Positions 45,219-55,400 of a DNA stretch of 64,000 nucleotides are shown piece by piece (within the stretch, counting starts at the first letter, position 1; the number at the start of each line of letters is the position of its first letter). The notes beneath the pieces are model-generated. The model ran no database searches. It saw only the letters and a list, made by a program, of their open reading frames with translations, and was not told where the DNA came from. This stretch comes from Macrothele yani (taxonomy: Eukaryota; Arthropoda; Arachnida; Araneae; Macrothelidae), in contig CM077011.1 in NCBI GenBank assembly GCA_039090855.1, forward strand, positions 18,725,001-18,789,000, in the 5' to 3' direction. The position numbers and the translations under genes are program-made.

Positions 45219-45268
45219 CATCGACTATAGTTTCTCCAAGCGTTTGGCTTTGCTTCCTCAGGACGATT
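45219..45268 (-). ncRNA. Degenerate hammerhead-ribozyme-like motif in the Penelope 3' region
   Basis: On the minus strand the order is CGTC, CTGAGGA (45261-45255, the CUGANGA core), a stem with CCAAACGCTTGG, GAAA (about 45234-45231), a one-pair helix C-TATA-G, then TC and GATG. CGTC pairs with GATG. This is the order of a type I hammerhead with a minimal stem III, as reported for Penelope-like elements. Stem II does not close well next to the core, so activity is doubtful. Confidence 0.4.
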
Positions 45269-45299
45269 GGAGCGTAAACATTCAAATCATTGTGACATC

Positions 45300-45868
45300 T
45301 TAAGAATTCTGACGGTCACGGGTTTTGGTGAGTTGTTTCCACGCGCTTGAAAGAAATGGAGTCGACGTCATGTCGTTGACAAGCCGTGACGAGTTCCGGT
45401 ATATGTGGAAAGCTTCTAATATATTAAGCTTGATAGTCGAGTCCGGTTTATCAATAAGCGTAGCATTTCTAAACAAAAATTTATGGTTATTTTCGTAACA
45501 ATGTTGAGCTATAGACGACTTCTTCAGTTCACAGTTCCGTGCATAGGTCTTGTGTTCCTTCACACGGAAACTTAAAGCCCTGCGGGTCTGTCCTATACGT
45601 ATATGAAATTCCACATTCACAAGGTATCTGATAAATTGCCCAGCAGTTTGTTTAAGTCTTCGACGTAGTCTTTTGATCCGTAAAAATTCATCTTGTTTAT
45701 GGGTTTGAAAATAACTTTGAAATTAAAACTTTTAAGGATTTTTTGAAATTCCGAAGCAAATCTGAGGAACAAATGGGATAACTGCCCAATTCTTTCGTAT
45801 TGGGAGGTCTACAGGCATGAGCGTGCAGACAGGCTTTGGTTTCCTAAATTTTTGGACAGCTTTGTCTA
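45300..45868 (-). pseudogene. Penelope-like protein, C-terminal part with GIY-YIG-type endonuclease
   Basis: From about 45866 the protein continues the frame broken by Tc1: VDKAVQKFRKPKPVC (thumb), then after frame changes near 45730 and 45625 the endonuclease HIRIGQTRRALSFRVKEHKT (about 45603) and SIAQHCYENNH (about 45515), ending KLNILEAFHIYRN (about 45430) and a stop at 45300. In active relatives the motif reads YIGQT, so the Tyr is replaced by Arg here. The domain nicks DNA for target-primed insertion. Confidence 0.8.
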
Positions 45869-47297
45869 CACTGACGGAAAATAAAATCCCAACACCACGA
45901 AAAAATAGTTGTAGACTAATAAAATGGCGGCAATACATTCGTTTAGGTAACATATTTAATCGATTAAGGTTTCAAGATCACAGCTTATTGTAAGCGCGAG
46001 AAGAGCCATTTTAAATGTGAAATGCTGGTACATTAATAAACGGTGTAACCGCCAGAATGTTGAATGCAAGCACGCAAACGTTCATGCATTGTGTCGTACA
46101 GGTGCTGGATGTCAGTTTGTGGGATGGAGTTCCATGCCTGTAGCACTTGGTTGGTCAATACAGGGACGGTTAATGCTGGTTGGGGGTGACGCTGGAATTA
46201 TCGCCCAATGATGTCCCATACGTGCTCGATTTGTGAAAGATCTAGGGATCTAGCAGGCCCGGGCAACATGTCGACACTCTGTAGAGCATATTTGGTTACA
46301 ACAGCGATATGCGGGCGAGCGTTATCCTGTTGGAAAACACCCCCTGGAATGCTGTTCATGAATGTCAGCACAACAGGTTGAATCACCAGACCGACGTACA
46401 ACTGTGCCGTCAGGGTGCGTGGGATAACCACGAGAGTTCTCCTGCTGTCATAGGAAATTGCTCCCCAGACCATAACTCCAGGTGCAGGTCCACTGTGTCT
46501 CGGCCGCAGACAGGTTGGTTGCAGGCGCTCACCTGGCCTCCTTCTAACCAACACACGGCCATCACTGGCACCCAGGCAGAACCGGCTTTCATCAGAAAAC
46601 ACAACAGATTTCCACTCCTACCTCCAATGACCTCTAGCTTGACACCACTGACGTCGCAAACGGCTGTGGTTTTGAGTAAGTGGAATGCACGCTACAGGGC
46701 GTCTGGCTCGGAGCTGTCCTTCAAGAAACCGATTTGTAACAGTTCGTTGTGTCACTGTGGTGGCAACTGCAGATCGAATTGCTGCCGCAGACGCGGTACG
46801 ATGCGCCACGGCCATACGCCGTACACGGCGGTCTTCCCTCTCAGTAGTGCCACGTGGCCGGCTGGAACCCGGTATTCTTTAGGCGGTACCTTCCCTTGAC
46901 CACCGCTGCCAACAATCATGCACAGTGGCTATATTCATGCCAAGTCGTTCTGCAATATTGCGGAACGAAAATCCACCTTCTCGTAGCCCTATTACACGAC
47001 CTCGTTCAAACTCCGTGAGCTGTTGATAATGGCTTCTTCGTCTTCTTAAAGGCATTCTTGACTAACATCAACACCCTACGTCGAATCTCAACGATAACTA
47101 ACGCTCACGAACGTTACAGCGCGTATTTACAGCAAACCTGCTTTGCATGTTCCGAGGGGCGCTACTAGTGCCACGCGTATGCGCCGAGCGCGGAATTTGA
47201 ATAGACGTCATCTTACAGATGTACTCTCACCGCCTACAAATTGTCGTTTATCTAACACAACCCCTTCTTGGTGTTGGGAATTTGTTTTCCGTCAGTG
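45869..47297 (-). mobile_element. Complete Tc1-like element, 1429 bp, TA target duplication
   Basis: Both ends are preserved: CACTGACGGAAAATAAAATC at 45869 and the inverted match ending GTTTTCCGTCAGTG at 47297, with TA on each side (45867-45868, 47298-47299). Removing the element rejoins the Penelope reverse transcriptase to its thumb region. It holds one transposase gene on the minus strand. Confidence 0.95.
46198..47055 (-). pseudogene. Tc1-like transposase
   Basis: The minus-strand start at 47055 gives a basic tip and a helix-turn-helix (LTEFERGRVIGLREGGFS), followed by QRTVTNRFLEGQLRARRPVA (about 46755). All three catalytic blocks are visible: FSDESRFCLG (46599), VFQQDNARPHIAV (about 46335) and LDLSQIEHVWDIIGR, which ends at the stop at 46198. 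The usual SPDLNPIEH reads SLDLSQIEH, but the Glu is kept. A stop in the N-terminal third (near 46880) and a frameshift near 46610 break it, and it ends about 60 residues earlier than typical Tc1 proteins. Confidence 0.85.
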
Positions 47298-47299
47298 TA

Positions 47300-48083
47300 T
47301 AACGGAAGGGCTGTATCCTCCGTGTGCTGCAATTCGTTTAAGAAAATCAAGTTCTTTCTGTAAGGAAAATCCTCAGTTGAGCAGATATGTATTGCACGAT
47401 ATACGTATGTAAAGAAGGCAGATATCTTTTGTTTCCATGGATGATTTGATTTTGCATGAGGGGGTAAGGAAACAGCAAATGGTTTTCGATAAACTGTTGT
47501 ACTAAAGGATCCTTGAGAGCGTGACACAAGGACATCAAGGAATGGGAAGCAGCCATCATTTTCAGTGTCATATGTGAACTGTATATGAGGATCAATTGAA
47601 TTGATAAGTTCAACTAATTTAGCTATTTCCAAGTTCATGTCATTCCGGAGAACAAAAGTATCATCTACATATCGAATCCACAGGGCAAATGTAACAAGCT
47701 GAAATAGTTGGTCTTCAAAGTGGCGCTTCGCATAAAATAGGTGACAGCGGGCTACCCATTGCAAGGCCTTCTGTCTGTTGGAAAAATCTTCCACGAAAAA
47801 GGAAACTGTTTTGTCTTATACAAATTTCCACTAGCCTCAAAATTTCTTCTATTTCCGGTTGGCTGAAATGATGTTCTTTGAGACTTGCTTTCAATGCTTG
47901 GAGAGCTTCATTCACTGGGGTACTTGTGAACATGGATTTCACATCGAAGGATAACATGAACTGATCGTTGAATGGCTGTCGCTTTAGCCGATTGACAAAA
48001 TCAATGGAATTTTCTACAGATGTTGTGTTCGAAGAAGTCGTTAAAGTCGTTAGTTTCGAAGATAGAAATTTGGCCAACTTATG
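47300..48083 (-). pseudogene. Penelope-like reverse transcriptase
   Basis: In order on the minus strand: NIGSATHKLAKFLSSKL (about 48100-48050), FMLSFDVKSMFTSTPVNEAL (about 47965, the first catalytic Asp in FDV), EGLAMGSPLSPIL (about 47770), then after a frameshift near 47760 the catalytic IRYVDDTFVL (YVDD at 47671-47660), FLDVLVSRSQGSFSTTVYRK (about 47545) and the thumb start NELQHTEDTALP (about 47335) up to the Tc1 junction. FDV...GSPLSP...YVDD is diagnostic for this class. Confidence 0.9.
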
Positions 48084-48421
48084 TGTAGCTGATCCTATAT
48101 TGCATAAGATGGCCAAATTTCTATCTTTGTGACGTACCTGCAAGCAGGGCGCACACGACATAAAGGCAGATAGTAGTCAGAACAAACGTCCGCGTAGCTC
48201 AATTGGTAGAGTGACTTGTTCCGGAATGAGGGGATCTGGGTTCGAATCCTGGCGTGGACAGAAATGACGGAGAAATTTACTTCTTTATATCTTCGAAACT
48301 AACGACTTTAACGACTTCTTCGAACACAACATCTGTAATAAATTCCATTGATTTTGTCAATCGGCTAAAGCGACATCCATTCAACGATCAGTTCATGTTA
48401 TCCTTCGATGTGAAATCCATC
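47932..48421. repeat. Inverted self-duplication of Penelope sequence
   Basis: Positions 47932-48083 reappear as reverse complement at 48103-48126 plus 48288-48421. The centre is a 19-base loop (48084-48102). The inner 24 bases pair with a single mismatch. The right arm was later split by the SINE-B insertion at 48128-48287, with similar ATATCTT/CTATCTT sequence on both sides. Beyond 48421 the match stops. Confidence 0.9.
48128..48287 (+). repeat. SINE-B copy 2 with internal tRNA-like domain
   Basis: Same family as 15846-16005. The tRNA-like domain at 48188-48259 has acceptor stem GTCCGCG with CGTGGAC and T arm CTGGGTTCGAATCCTGG, again with TCCGGA in place of a 7-base anticodon loop. It lies inside the right arm of the Penelope inverted duplication and so is younger than it. 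Confidence 0.8.
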
Positions 48422-49505
48422 TTTTGCCGTGGTGTTCCCGACAGAACTACAATTACTGTTCTCCCACGTTTGTAAATCTATACCTGTTTATTTCAACTTG
48501 CTGTACCTAATTTTAATTTTTCACACGTCGGGTACTGCCTACCCATCCCGGGTGCACATGTACGTTTTTAGTGTTCAATAGAATAAAAAAAAATAAACCC
48601 ACAAGTAAACAAAAAAAATAGCATGCAACTCCACAAAACAAACAAAAGCAGACTTATCGATGAATAGCAGCCAAGGTAAAGATACATGGAGTCATTAGGA
48701 AGACCTTGAACACAAATTCAAGAGCTGAGACAAGGTAAGACTTCTAGAAAAGCCCAAAATACCCAAAGCCAAAGAAAACACAGCTAAGTGGAGTTAACCA
48801 TCACACGAAGAACTGCCGATAGTACATAAACTCGAGTTGTTTTACCAGTGTACATATAGCACAGGTTGAATGGTAACTCTATTTGCCCTTTGCGCTTTTG
48901 CATGATATGAAGTAAAGGGTATTGGACCAAATTAAAATGGTGTTTCTTTGTTTCAGAGGTGTCCGCGTAAGTTATGGTTATTACCCGCCCAAAGAATCAC
49001 CAAGAAAGCATATTTTACAATTTTAAATTTGAGAATTGGTTCCTCTCGTGCTTCAGGTGAGAAATCTGGTGGTTACAATTGGGACAGAAGAGCTTCGTAT
49101 ACTGCTTGTGTGGTGTTAAAATTTAAATCAGTTACTTTGCTTTTCAAAACTGTTATATGACAGTTGATATTAATATGTGCAGACGGGTTACGGGCTGCAA
49201 AAGGTGTCCTCAAATAAATATCTGTATTAATCGCATCTCTATTTCTATGCAAAGAGAACTTTGTACATTCCGTAAGCGGTGAAACATCCAGTACTTTGAT
49301 ATCCATGGTGAAATTGTAGTCAATCCAATCAAAGTGAGAACCTTCCATTGAAGATCTCACCACTTCTACATCAACGAAAGCCCCAATCATAGCGAAAGGA
49401 GGCGTTAACACAGCAAAGTTTTATCCAAATAAATGATAAAATCTAAATAAAGAAAGAACATAAGGTTACAGAACCCACACAGATATACACCTTCAGTCTT
49501 CGAAC
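48422..49505. other. Mostly unassigned; one open frame on the minus strand
   Basis: 49411-49073 on the minus strand is open for 112 codons (FDWIDYNFTMDIKVLDV...). The residue mix looks protein-like, but I do not recognise the family and see no neighbouring exon. The rest is AT-rich with nothing visible. Confidence 0.35.
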
Positions 49506-49781
49506 TTGGAGCTCGATAAAATGTTACCATTCTTGGGAAGCGTAGATAGCGGCAATATGGGAAAGTTTAGTGATTTAAGTGACTTTGAAAGAGGTATGAT
49601 AATGAGTGCTAGGCGGAAGATGCAATCATCTCGAAAGCGACAAGCCATCTCGAATATGCAAGAACAACTGGTGCGCGGGAGTACAAATACTGCTCAAAAC
49701 AAGAAGTCAGATGATTTCCACAAGGCAGGAACGCCTAGTCTATGTTGGAGAGCAACGTTTCTTGTTTACGAGGAAACATAA
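49506..49781 (+). pseudogene. Tc1-like transposase N-terminal fragment
   Basis: The frame contains MGKFSDLSDFERGMIMSARR (from about 49557), the standard start of a Tc1 DNA-binding domain, and AISNMQEQLVRG further on in decayed form. No catalytic block follows. Confidence 0.65.
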
Positions 49782-49869
49782 GAGCTCCATTGTGTCACAG
49801 AACAACTCAATACAACAGCGGAATCCCAAGAAGCTCAGTATACACAGCCCGCCCCACATTAGCGCTAAT

Positions 49870-50032
49870 GGCGGGTAGCAGCTGATGTCTCGCAATGTCT
49901 TCTGATCATCCGCTCAAGATGGGCCCGGGTTCTATTTCCCAAGGAGGTATGTGTGGTGTATTTGTCCGATGACGTTAGCTTCGCACCTACCCTGGAACCA
50001 ATGACTCGAGATTAGGGACGGCAAACAGTTTA
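49870..50032 (+). repeat. SINE-A copy, cut by a Tc1 insertion
   Basis: Plus-strand copy with decayed B box (CCCGGGTTCTATTTCCC), body CCTGGAACCAATGACTCGAG and AGGGACGGCAAACAGTTTA. It stops exactly at the TA (50031-50032) where a Tc1 element begins. Confidence 0.7.
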
Positions 50033-50790
50033 CACTAAAGTGCCAAAAGTCATGGGAGGGCAGTATGCAAATTTTTAACTGGCGCTGCCGTCGTATAGAA
50101 GCGTCGACGCAAGCTACGATTTTTATCGGTTTCGAGGTGTAATCTCGTGAGTCAGGTTGAACCACCGCGAGTAGGATTGTGGCAAGCCGACATGAATTAT
50201 CGGAGTTTGAACGAGGCATGGTAGTGGGAGCCAGACGGATGGGGCATCCAATTTCCGTAGTTGCGCGAACATTCAACATTCCTCCATCAACGGTGTCACC
50301 TGTGTACCAAGATTATCTCATAGAAGGCATTACCACACACCGTGGACAGCGCAGTGACCGACCATGAGGGCTGAATGACCGCCACCAGCGGTGACTGACC
50401 AAGATTGTTCTCAAATAACATCCACATTCAATGCAGGAGGTACCAGAGACATATCCATAAAGTCAGCCTAGCATAATTTAGCGTCCATAGGGTGTGAGAT
50501 CAGAAGATCCATCAGAAAACCTTTGTTTACACCTCGACATCGGACACAGCACCTCACCTGGGCTCGTGAACACGGTAACTGGACCCTGGAAGACTGACAA
50601 CATGTGACGTTGTCCAACGAGTCACGCTACAAGTTCTTACGAGGTGATGGTAGGGTTCGGATGTGGCGCAGACCCCAGGAGGCCATGCACCCAAGCTGTT
50701 AACAAGGCATGGTGCAAGATGGTTGTGGTTGTGCAAGATGGTTGTGGTTCCATACATGTGTAGGGTGTCTTTACGGGATACGATTTGGGA
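50033..50790 (+). pseudogene. Tc1-like transposon remnant inserted in SINE-A
   Basis: It starts at TA with the terminal repeat CACTAAAGTGCCAAAAGTCA. The transposase begins near 50179 with the helix-turn-helix HELSEFERGMVVGARRMGHP and IPPSTVSPVYQDY. Later pieces (REHGNWTLED at about 50565, then LSNESRYKFLRGDGRVRMWR, about 50608-50667) cover the first catalytic region, with Asn where Asp is usual in this block. Stops and frameshifts are frequent, and the 3' end is lost. Confidence 0.75.
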
Positions 50791-50837
50791 CCTATGGTCC
50801 TCGCAAACACGTCAGTAGCCTGTAATTGCTTTGTGGG

Positions 50838-50935
50838 TGACCAAAAGCCGATGCTGCTGGGCAACCAAAAGCCGATTGGCCCGAAAGCCGATGCTGCTGG
50901 GCGACCAAAAGCCGATTGGCCCGAAAGCCGATAAT
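50838..50935. repeat. Short tandem repeat, 40-bp period
   Basis: AAAGCCGATGCTGCTGGGC and AAAGCCGATTGGCCCG alternate for a little over two units. GC-rich compared with its surroundings. Confidence 0.8.
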
Positions 50936-52306
50936 CATCCCTTTTTGCAAATGTGATAAATCGTTCCTTTTATCAATGACAGCAACGAGAGATATGTTTT
51001 CAGATTGCATACAGCACACCTTATATACCCTCCAAGTCAGCTCACGACACGTGCCTTCTTTCATTGGCTACGCTCTGTTGACGACAAAAGTTGGAGGTGT
51101 TCACAATAATGTGACTCGACGGTGTATATATATAAGATATGGTTTAAAAAGTTTCACCAAAAAATATTCGCCTTAAAAAAAATGAATAAAGGACACCCAT
51201 TTAAAAAAATTATCATTAAGTTGAGGCGGACCGTTGCAATTTTGTTATTAAGTCACAATGTCTTGAAGTTTATCAGATTAGCATTTTCATTTCACCAGGT
51301 GTCGTAATAACGTCCTAGATAAGTCTTGTCTTCTCTGTGCTTTTGAAGCTTATTAAGATGTAAAAATTGGTTATTTTCTTTTCTGTGTAAGAAAAAGCAC
51401 CTTAGTGTTGTTATGCGCAAGAGGAAATCAATTTTTTTTTCTATTTGAGGGAAACTCTAGTGGGAAAAAGAAAACGAAAAATAAAGATGTGCTTCTGACA
51501 ACATCAGATGACATGTTGCATTATTCTATTCATTTATGAAGACAGACTCTCCACCAAAAATTAAGGTGAGTGTTGAATGAGGTTACGATAAAGTAAGTAA
51601 CCATGGAGAACATCCTTTCTTTTCTTACACTTGTTTTTGACATTAATTCTAAACTGTTGATATCGAAAACTGGCCAGATTATAAATAATAATTTTTAGGA
51701 AATAATTTGCTAAATTTCAGGCAGGTTGATAATCTTGTTTTGATTTTATTTGTTTCATTTGCAAGAGCTTTTCAGGTATAATGAGAAAAATAGGTGCAAC
51801 TAGCAAACAAATATATATTCTACAGTTACGAATGCACATTTATACGTACGGTGCATAACGTATGCTTTTCGCATCAACATTTGACCTAAAGATTCTCATG
51901 TATTTTTTTTTTGCATATACAGTTATCTACATTTACAGAAATTTAATTTTCTTTAATTATAAACTTGACTTCCAATTTACTTATCTGTTTTTAGGATATT
52001 TCTAGATGCAAAAACAATAAAAATCTAAACTTGACTTCCAATTTACTTATCTGTCCTTAAGTTGGACCGGCAATCACCTTTGTAGCCCATGTTATTAGGT
52101 CTCTTTTAGGGCACATATTACTCAAAAGCTATCCAAAATTTTTAACAAACATTTTATCAGTTATTTATTAGAAACTTGTATGCATTTTAACGGGAGCTTT
52201 TATCAACACTCTATTTTTTTTTAATTTAAAACTTTTAAATGTGCATTTCATAATTTTGCCCTAAAAACGACACATTTTTTTTTTATAATTAAAAAAATAG
52301 ATATTT
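50936..52306. other. No recognisable gene
   Basis: Very AT-rich. A 28-base word beginning AAACTTGACTTCCAATTTAC occurs twice, 67 bases apart (about 51961 and 52028). Otherwise nothing. Confidence 0.5.
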
Positions 52307-52783
52307 TTAATCTGCCATGTCTGTTTGTGCAAATATATCGTATGTATATGTGGTTAAATTGTCATACGGAAACCTTTGATGGATTCTGAGAAAAATGTAC
52401 CTAAACATTGAAAAAGTAAGTTTTGAGATAAACGCGTTTAAAGTACAAAATGACCTTTGATACCTGTAAGCATTCATTAATTTAATAATTTCCAGCAGAG
52501 TAGGAAGGTACACAGTTTGCTCCTCGTTCAATTCCGGCAATCTTCAAAACATAACATTTACAATGTTTCCTTTATTGGAACTGGCAACAGCTTCATGTTC
52601 ACCAACTGTCAGTCGTATGAGCAAAAGAAACACGGTTTTCGGTAGTCGAGACCAGAAAACATTGTTTACTGACTCATTAGGATTTTGGATTTTCCTATGT
52701 GTACAATTATTACAAAAAATCGACATATCGTCAGCCATTTTTACGGATGAAATATGAAAGTGAGCGCTGTGGTCATATCCCAT
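52307..52783 (-). pseudogene. Two in-frame pieces of an unknown protein separated by one stop
   Basis: The minus-strand frame is open from 52783 to a TGA at 52546-52544 and continues open in the same frame to 52307, together about 157 codons. The first part includes VKMADDMSIFCNNCTHRKIQ (CxxC) and FLLLIRLTVGEHEAVASSNK, the second LPELNEEQTVYLPTLLEIIK. The reading across the stop looks continuous in composition. I do not recognise it. It could be a decayed host gene or an element fragment. Confidence 0.35.
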
Positions 52784-52973
52784 TAAATAACTTTAGCGGC
52801 ACGGTACTTAAATCAACTTTCAAAGTCTTCCGGACACAAACCATGACGAAATGTTTCGAAAACATAATTTATTTGAATTTTATTTAAATACTTCTAGTGC
52901 TCGGATTTTCTCATTTAATACATCGTTATAAATATCAGCTTCCAAACTTTCAGAAAAGCTTAAAGAAACTGCA

Positions 52974-53120
52974 GCGTGCCTGCCCCGCAGGACGCATATC
53001 AGATAAAGGCCGATAGCAGTGAGAGCACATGCCGATGTACTATAGCGTATAGCACTCGGAGCTCCGAAGCCGAAAGTTGTTGGGATCGAATCCCGTCCTT
53101 GGCGTAAAAATGATGGAACA
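52974..53120 (+). repeat. SINE-B copy 3, decayed
   Basis: It shares GTGCCTGCCCCGCAGGACGC, AGATAAAGGCCGATAG and the B-box region GGGATCGAATCCCGTC, with AAAATGATGGA at the tail, in the order seen in the better copies. The A-box and anticodon region have lost their pairing. Confidence 0.65.
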
Positions 53121-53801
53121 ATTTTTTTCGTCAGTTTTAGGGTACCGTTCCCCCTGAAGATAGTGGTTTTAATGTTTCCTTTGAATTTCACTTCCATCAT
53201 CCAGAAACTTTACGCTCTGCTAAACGGATGCTTCATGGACACGAAAATTATATAATCAAGTAAAGTTTACTAAGACCCATATTAATCCATTTCGTGAACG
53301 TCGTTTTCTATGCAGCGCTGTTATTTTTGATACCCTACTGAAATTTCCAAATTTACAGTTTAGGAAAATAAACTGGTATGATTAATTTCCAGATACAAGA
53401 TTGCAAAAATTTACATGACTAAATAATACATCGAAATTCTTGTCGTAGTGGAGCTTACTGAAGGTTTATGAAGTTGATGGACCAGGTGGATCACAAACTT
53501 TTAAGTACCACATCCCAGACCGATGATGTAGTTTGTCAGAAGACGCCAAACATGGGGAAAGTTATTAGGCGATACACCAGCTATGCCGATGGAATTAACT
53601 GTTAGCCAGCACTTTTAAAGTCGTCGTCGTCAGCAATATGGCAGTAATGAGAAAGAAGGAAAATTTGCACGAATCTATCAAACCCCTTATGTCTATAGAA
53701 ACACGCAATAATAGATGTCCAGGAAAGAGGAATGGTGAATAAAAAAGAACTAGAGAGAACACCTTTCCTTCTCCCCTCAGTGTGAGTTACAGAATAAAAT
53801 A
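53121..53801. other. No recognisable gene
   Basis: The short open frames are not convincing. Confidence 0.45.
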
Positions 53802-54495
53802 CGAGGCGTGTTCAATAATTAATACCTCCGCGCAAGTGTCTAGCGCAGGACTTGTTACCTAGCAACCAGTCAGACCGCAAACGATTCTTTGTGCTATTAG
53901 CTTTATTTTACTGCTTAGAAGAACTCCGTACATGGTTCGTACATAGTTATGTCTAAAATGAATCATATTTTTCAACTGTGGGGACGGGTGAACAAAGATC
54001 AGTTGTAAAGATTTTAACTCATTCAAATTCAGCTCACAAAGAAATTCACGCTACGTTAGTGACAGTTTCTGGTTCTGGAAATTTGAACATAATCACTGTT
54101 CGTCGTTGGGTAAGAAATCAAAGACGGTGAAAAAGGTTGTTAAGGATAATCCTTGCTGTGAGAGGCCCATAATCGTACTGCGATTTGACCAGGCAAAAAG
54201 TCGATGATTTCATCAGGGATAACCTACGTATAAGTCAGACAAACATACTAGATAAGCTGAATGTTAGTTTAGGTAGTGTCAATGACAATGTGAACGTTTT
54301 CTGATACAACAAAGTGTCTGCTCGTTGGGTACTGCGTTACTTAACGACTTAAATGAAGAAATCAAGAACTGAAACATGCTAAAAGTTGCTTGCTTGCTAT
54401 AAAAAATATTGAAGTGATTTTCTCCAAAGCAGTCTGGTATACCGTAATTGTCTTTTTCGTGAGAGGTATTGTCATTACGTTATGTCTAAATCATT
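53802..54495 (+). pseudogene. Mariner transposon, 5' half
   Basis: It starts at TA (53800-53801) with CGAGGCGTGTTCAATAATTA, a mariner-type end. Transposase pieces follow: HSNSAHKEIHATLVTVSGSG and TVRRWVRNQ (helix-turn-helix region, about 54020-54120), VDDFIRDNLRISQTNILDKL (about 54200), then NKVSARWVLRYLT (about 54310), all with frameshifts or stops. The protein resumes after the LTR-like insert at 54868. Confidence 0.75.
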
Positions 54496-54868
54496 AGATA
54501 AGAATACGATGCAATAGTTCTAAATTAAGTTTTTACGGCCAGACGAACCATAAAACAGAAGTCAGACTTACTGTAATTCGTTCTTTATTCCAGCACTAAT
54601 TCAAAGAAACAACATCGCACTTCAAATGATAACGTAATTCACATCAGCCACCTATCCACACCAGCAGCTGATATCTCGTCCTTTTATCTATCGTTCTTAT
54701 CTCATACATTCATACGTCACGTTCACTCTGACCTCAATTGTGTTGTCAACCTCATTCTCGTTTGAGAGAGAAGATATCACGTTAAGTTTGGAAGTGTAAG
54801 TAGAACAAACTGAAATTTGCATAGGAAAAGAAACTAAAAATTAAAGTTAATTTAAAATATACGTCACA
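54496..54868 (-). repeat. LTR-like repeat, copy B, inside the mariner
   Basis: Shorter relative of 33506-34003 with the words TTTTTACGGCCAGACGAACC and ATATCACGTTAAG and the end TATACGTCACA. It separates the two halves of the mariner transposase, so it is younger than the mariner. Confidence 0.65.
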
Positions 54869-55400
54869 CTGGTTTAAAGAATTTGGTTCATCGTTATGAC
54901 GCAGAAATGAAAAATAAATTGCCGACATATGCACACCCATCTTCTCCTCGAGCAAAAAATTTAAAAAAATTGAATTTCTGTCGGTACGTGCATGCTCACT
55001 GTGTTTTGGGGCCACAGAGTCATTATTCAACAGGAAGTACATTGTCATAGATAGGTACGGCTATCAACTCTGAGAACTACGTGCGTGCGTCCAAAAAGTT
55101 AAAACAAATAATAAACGGCGTGCGTGGGGGAAACCCAGTGATTCTGGAACACGAGACCACACTGTTTTCACTTCAGAGTGATTCTGCAACCCCAGCACAC
55201 TGTTTTCACTTCAGAGGCCATATATGAAATCGGGTTTGAAGAATATAAACACCATACCTACAGCCCAGATTTGGCCATCCGACTTTCATTTTTTTTTTTT
55301 TTTTTGCTCTCAAGAGGCATCTTAGTGTAACTTTTGGGTTAAGTGAATATTAATGAAGTGATAATTCAATCAAGTAAGTTTTCCAATAAATAGTATTTCG
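54869..55400 (+). pseudogene. Mariner transposon, 3' half of transposase
   Basis: The plus-strand reading gives VHRYDAEMKNKLPTYAHPSS (about 54890), KKLNFCRYVHAHCVLGPQSH (about 54966), then INSENYVRASKKLKQII (about 55066) and, after frame changes, YSPDLAIRLSF (about 55260). These match the second half of mariner transposases, where YSPDLAPSDFHLF holds the last catalytic Asp; here the equivalent PSD is AIR, so it is lost. A T-run (55292-55306) follows. Confidence 0.7.

Larger units (their letters stand above)
45175..48083 (-). mobile_element. Penelope-like retroelement, 5'-truncated, split by Tc1
   Basis: On the minus strand the reading goes from the reverse transcriptase (48083-47300) through the inserted Tc1 element (47297-45869) to the thumb region and the GIY-YIG-type endonuclease (45866-45300), then a 3' region. 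Penelope-like elements combine exactly these two enzymes. The 5' end is replaced by an inverted self-duplication. Confidence 0.9.

Noticed and set aside
46309..46899. 196-codon plus-strand frame
   Set aside because: It lies antisense over the Tc1 transposase, whose three catalytic blocks are on the minus strand.
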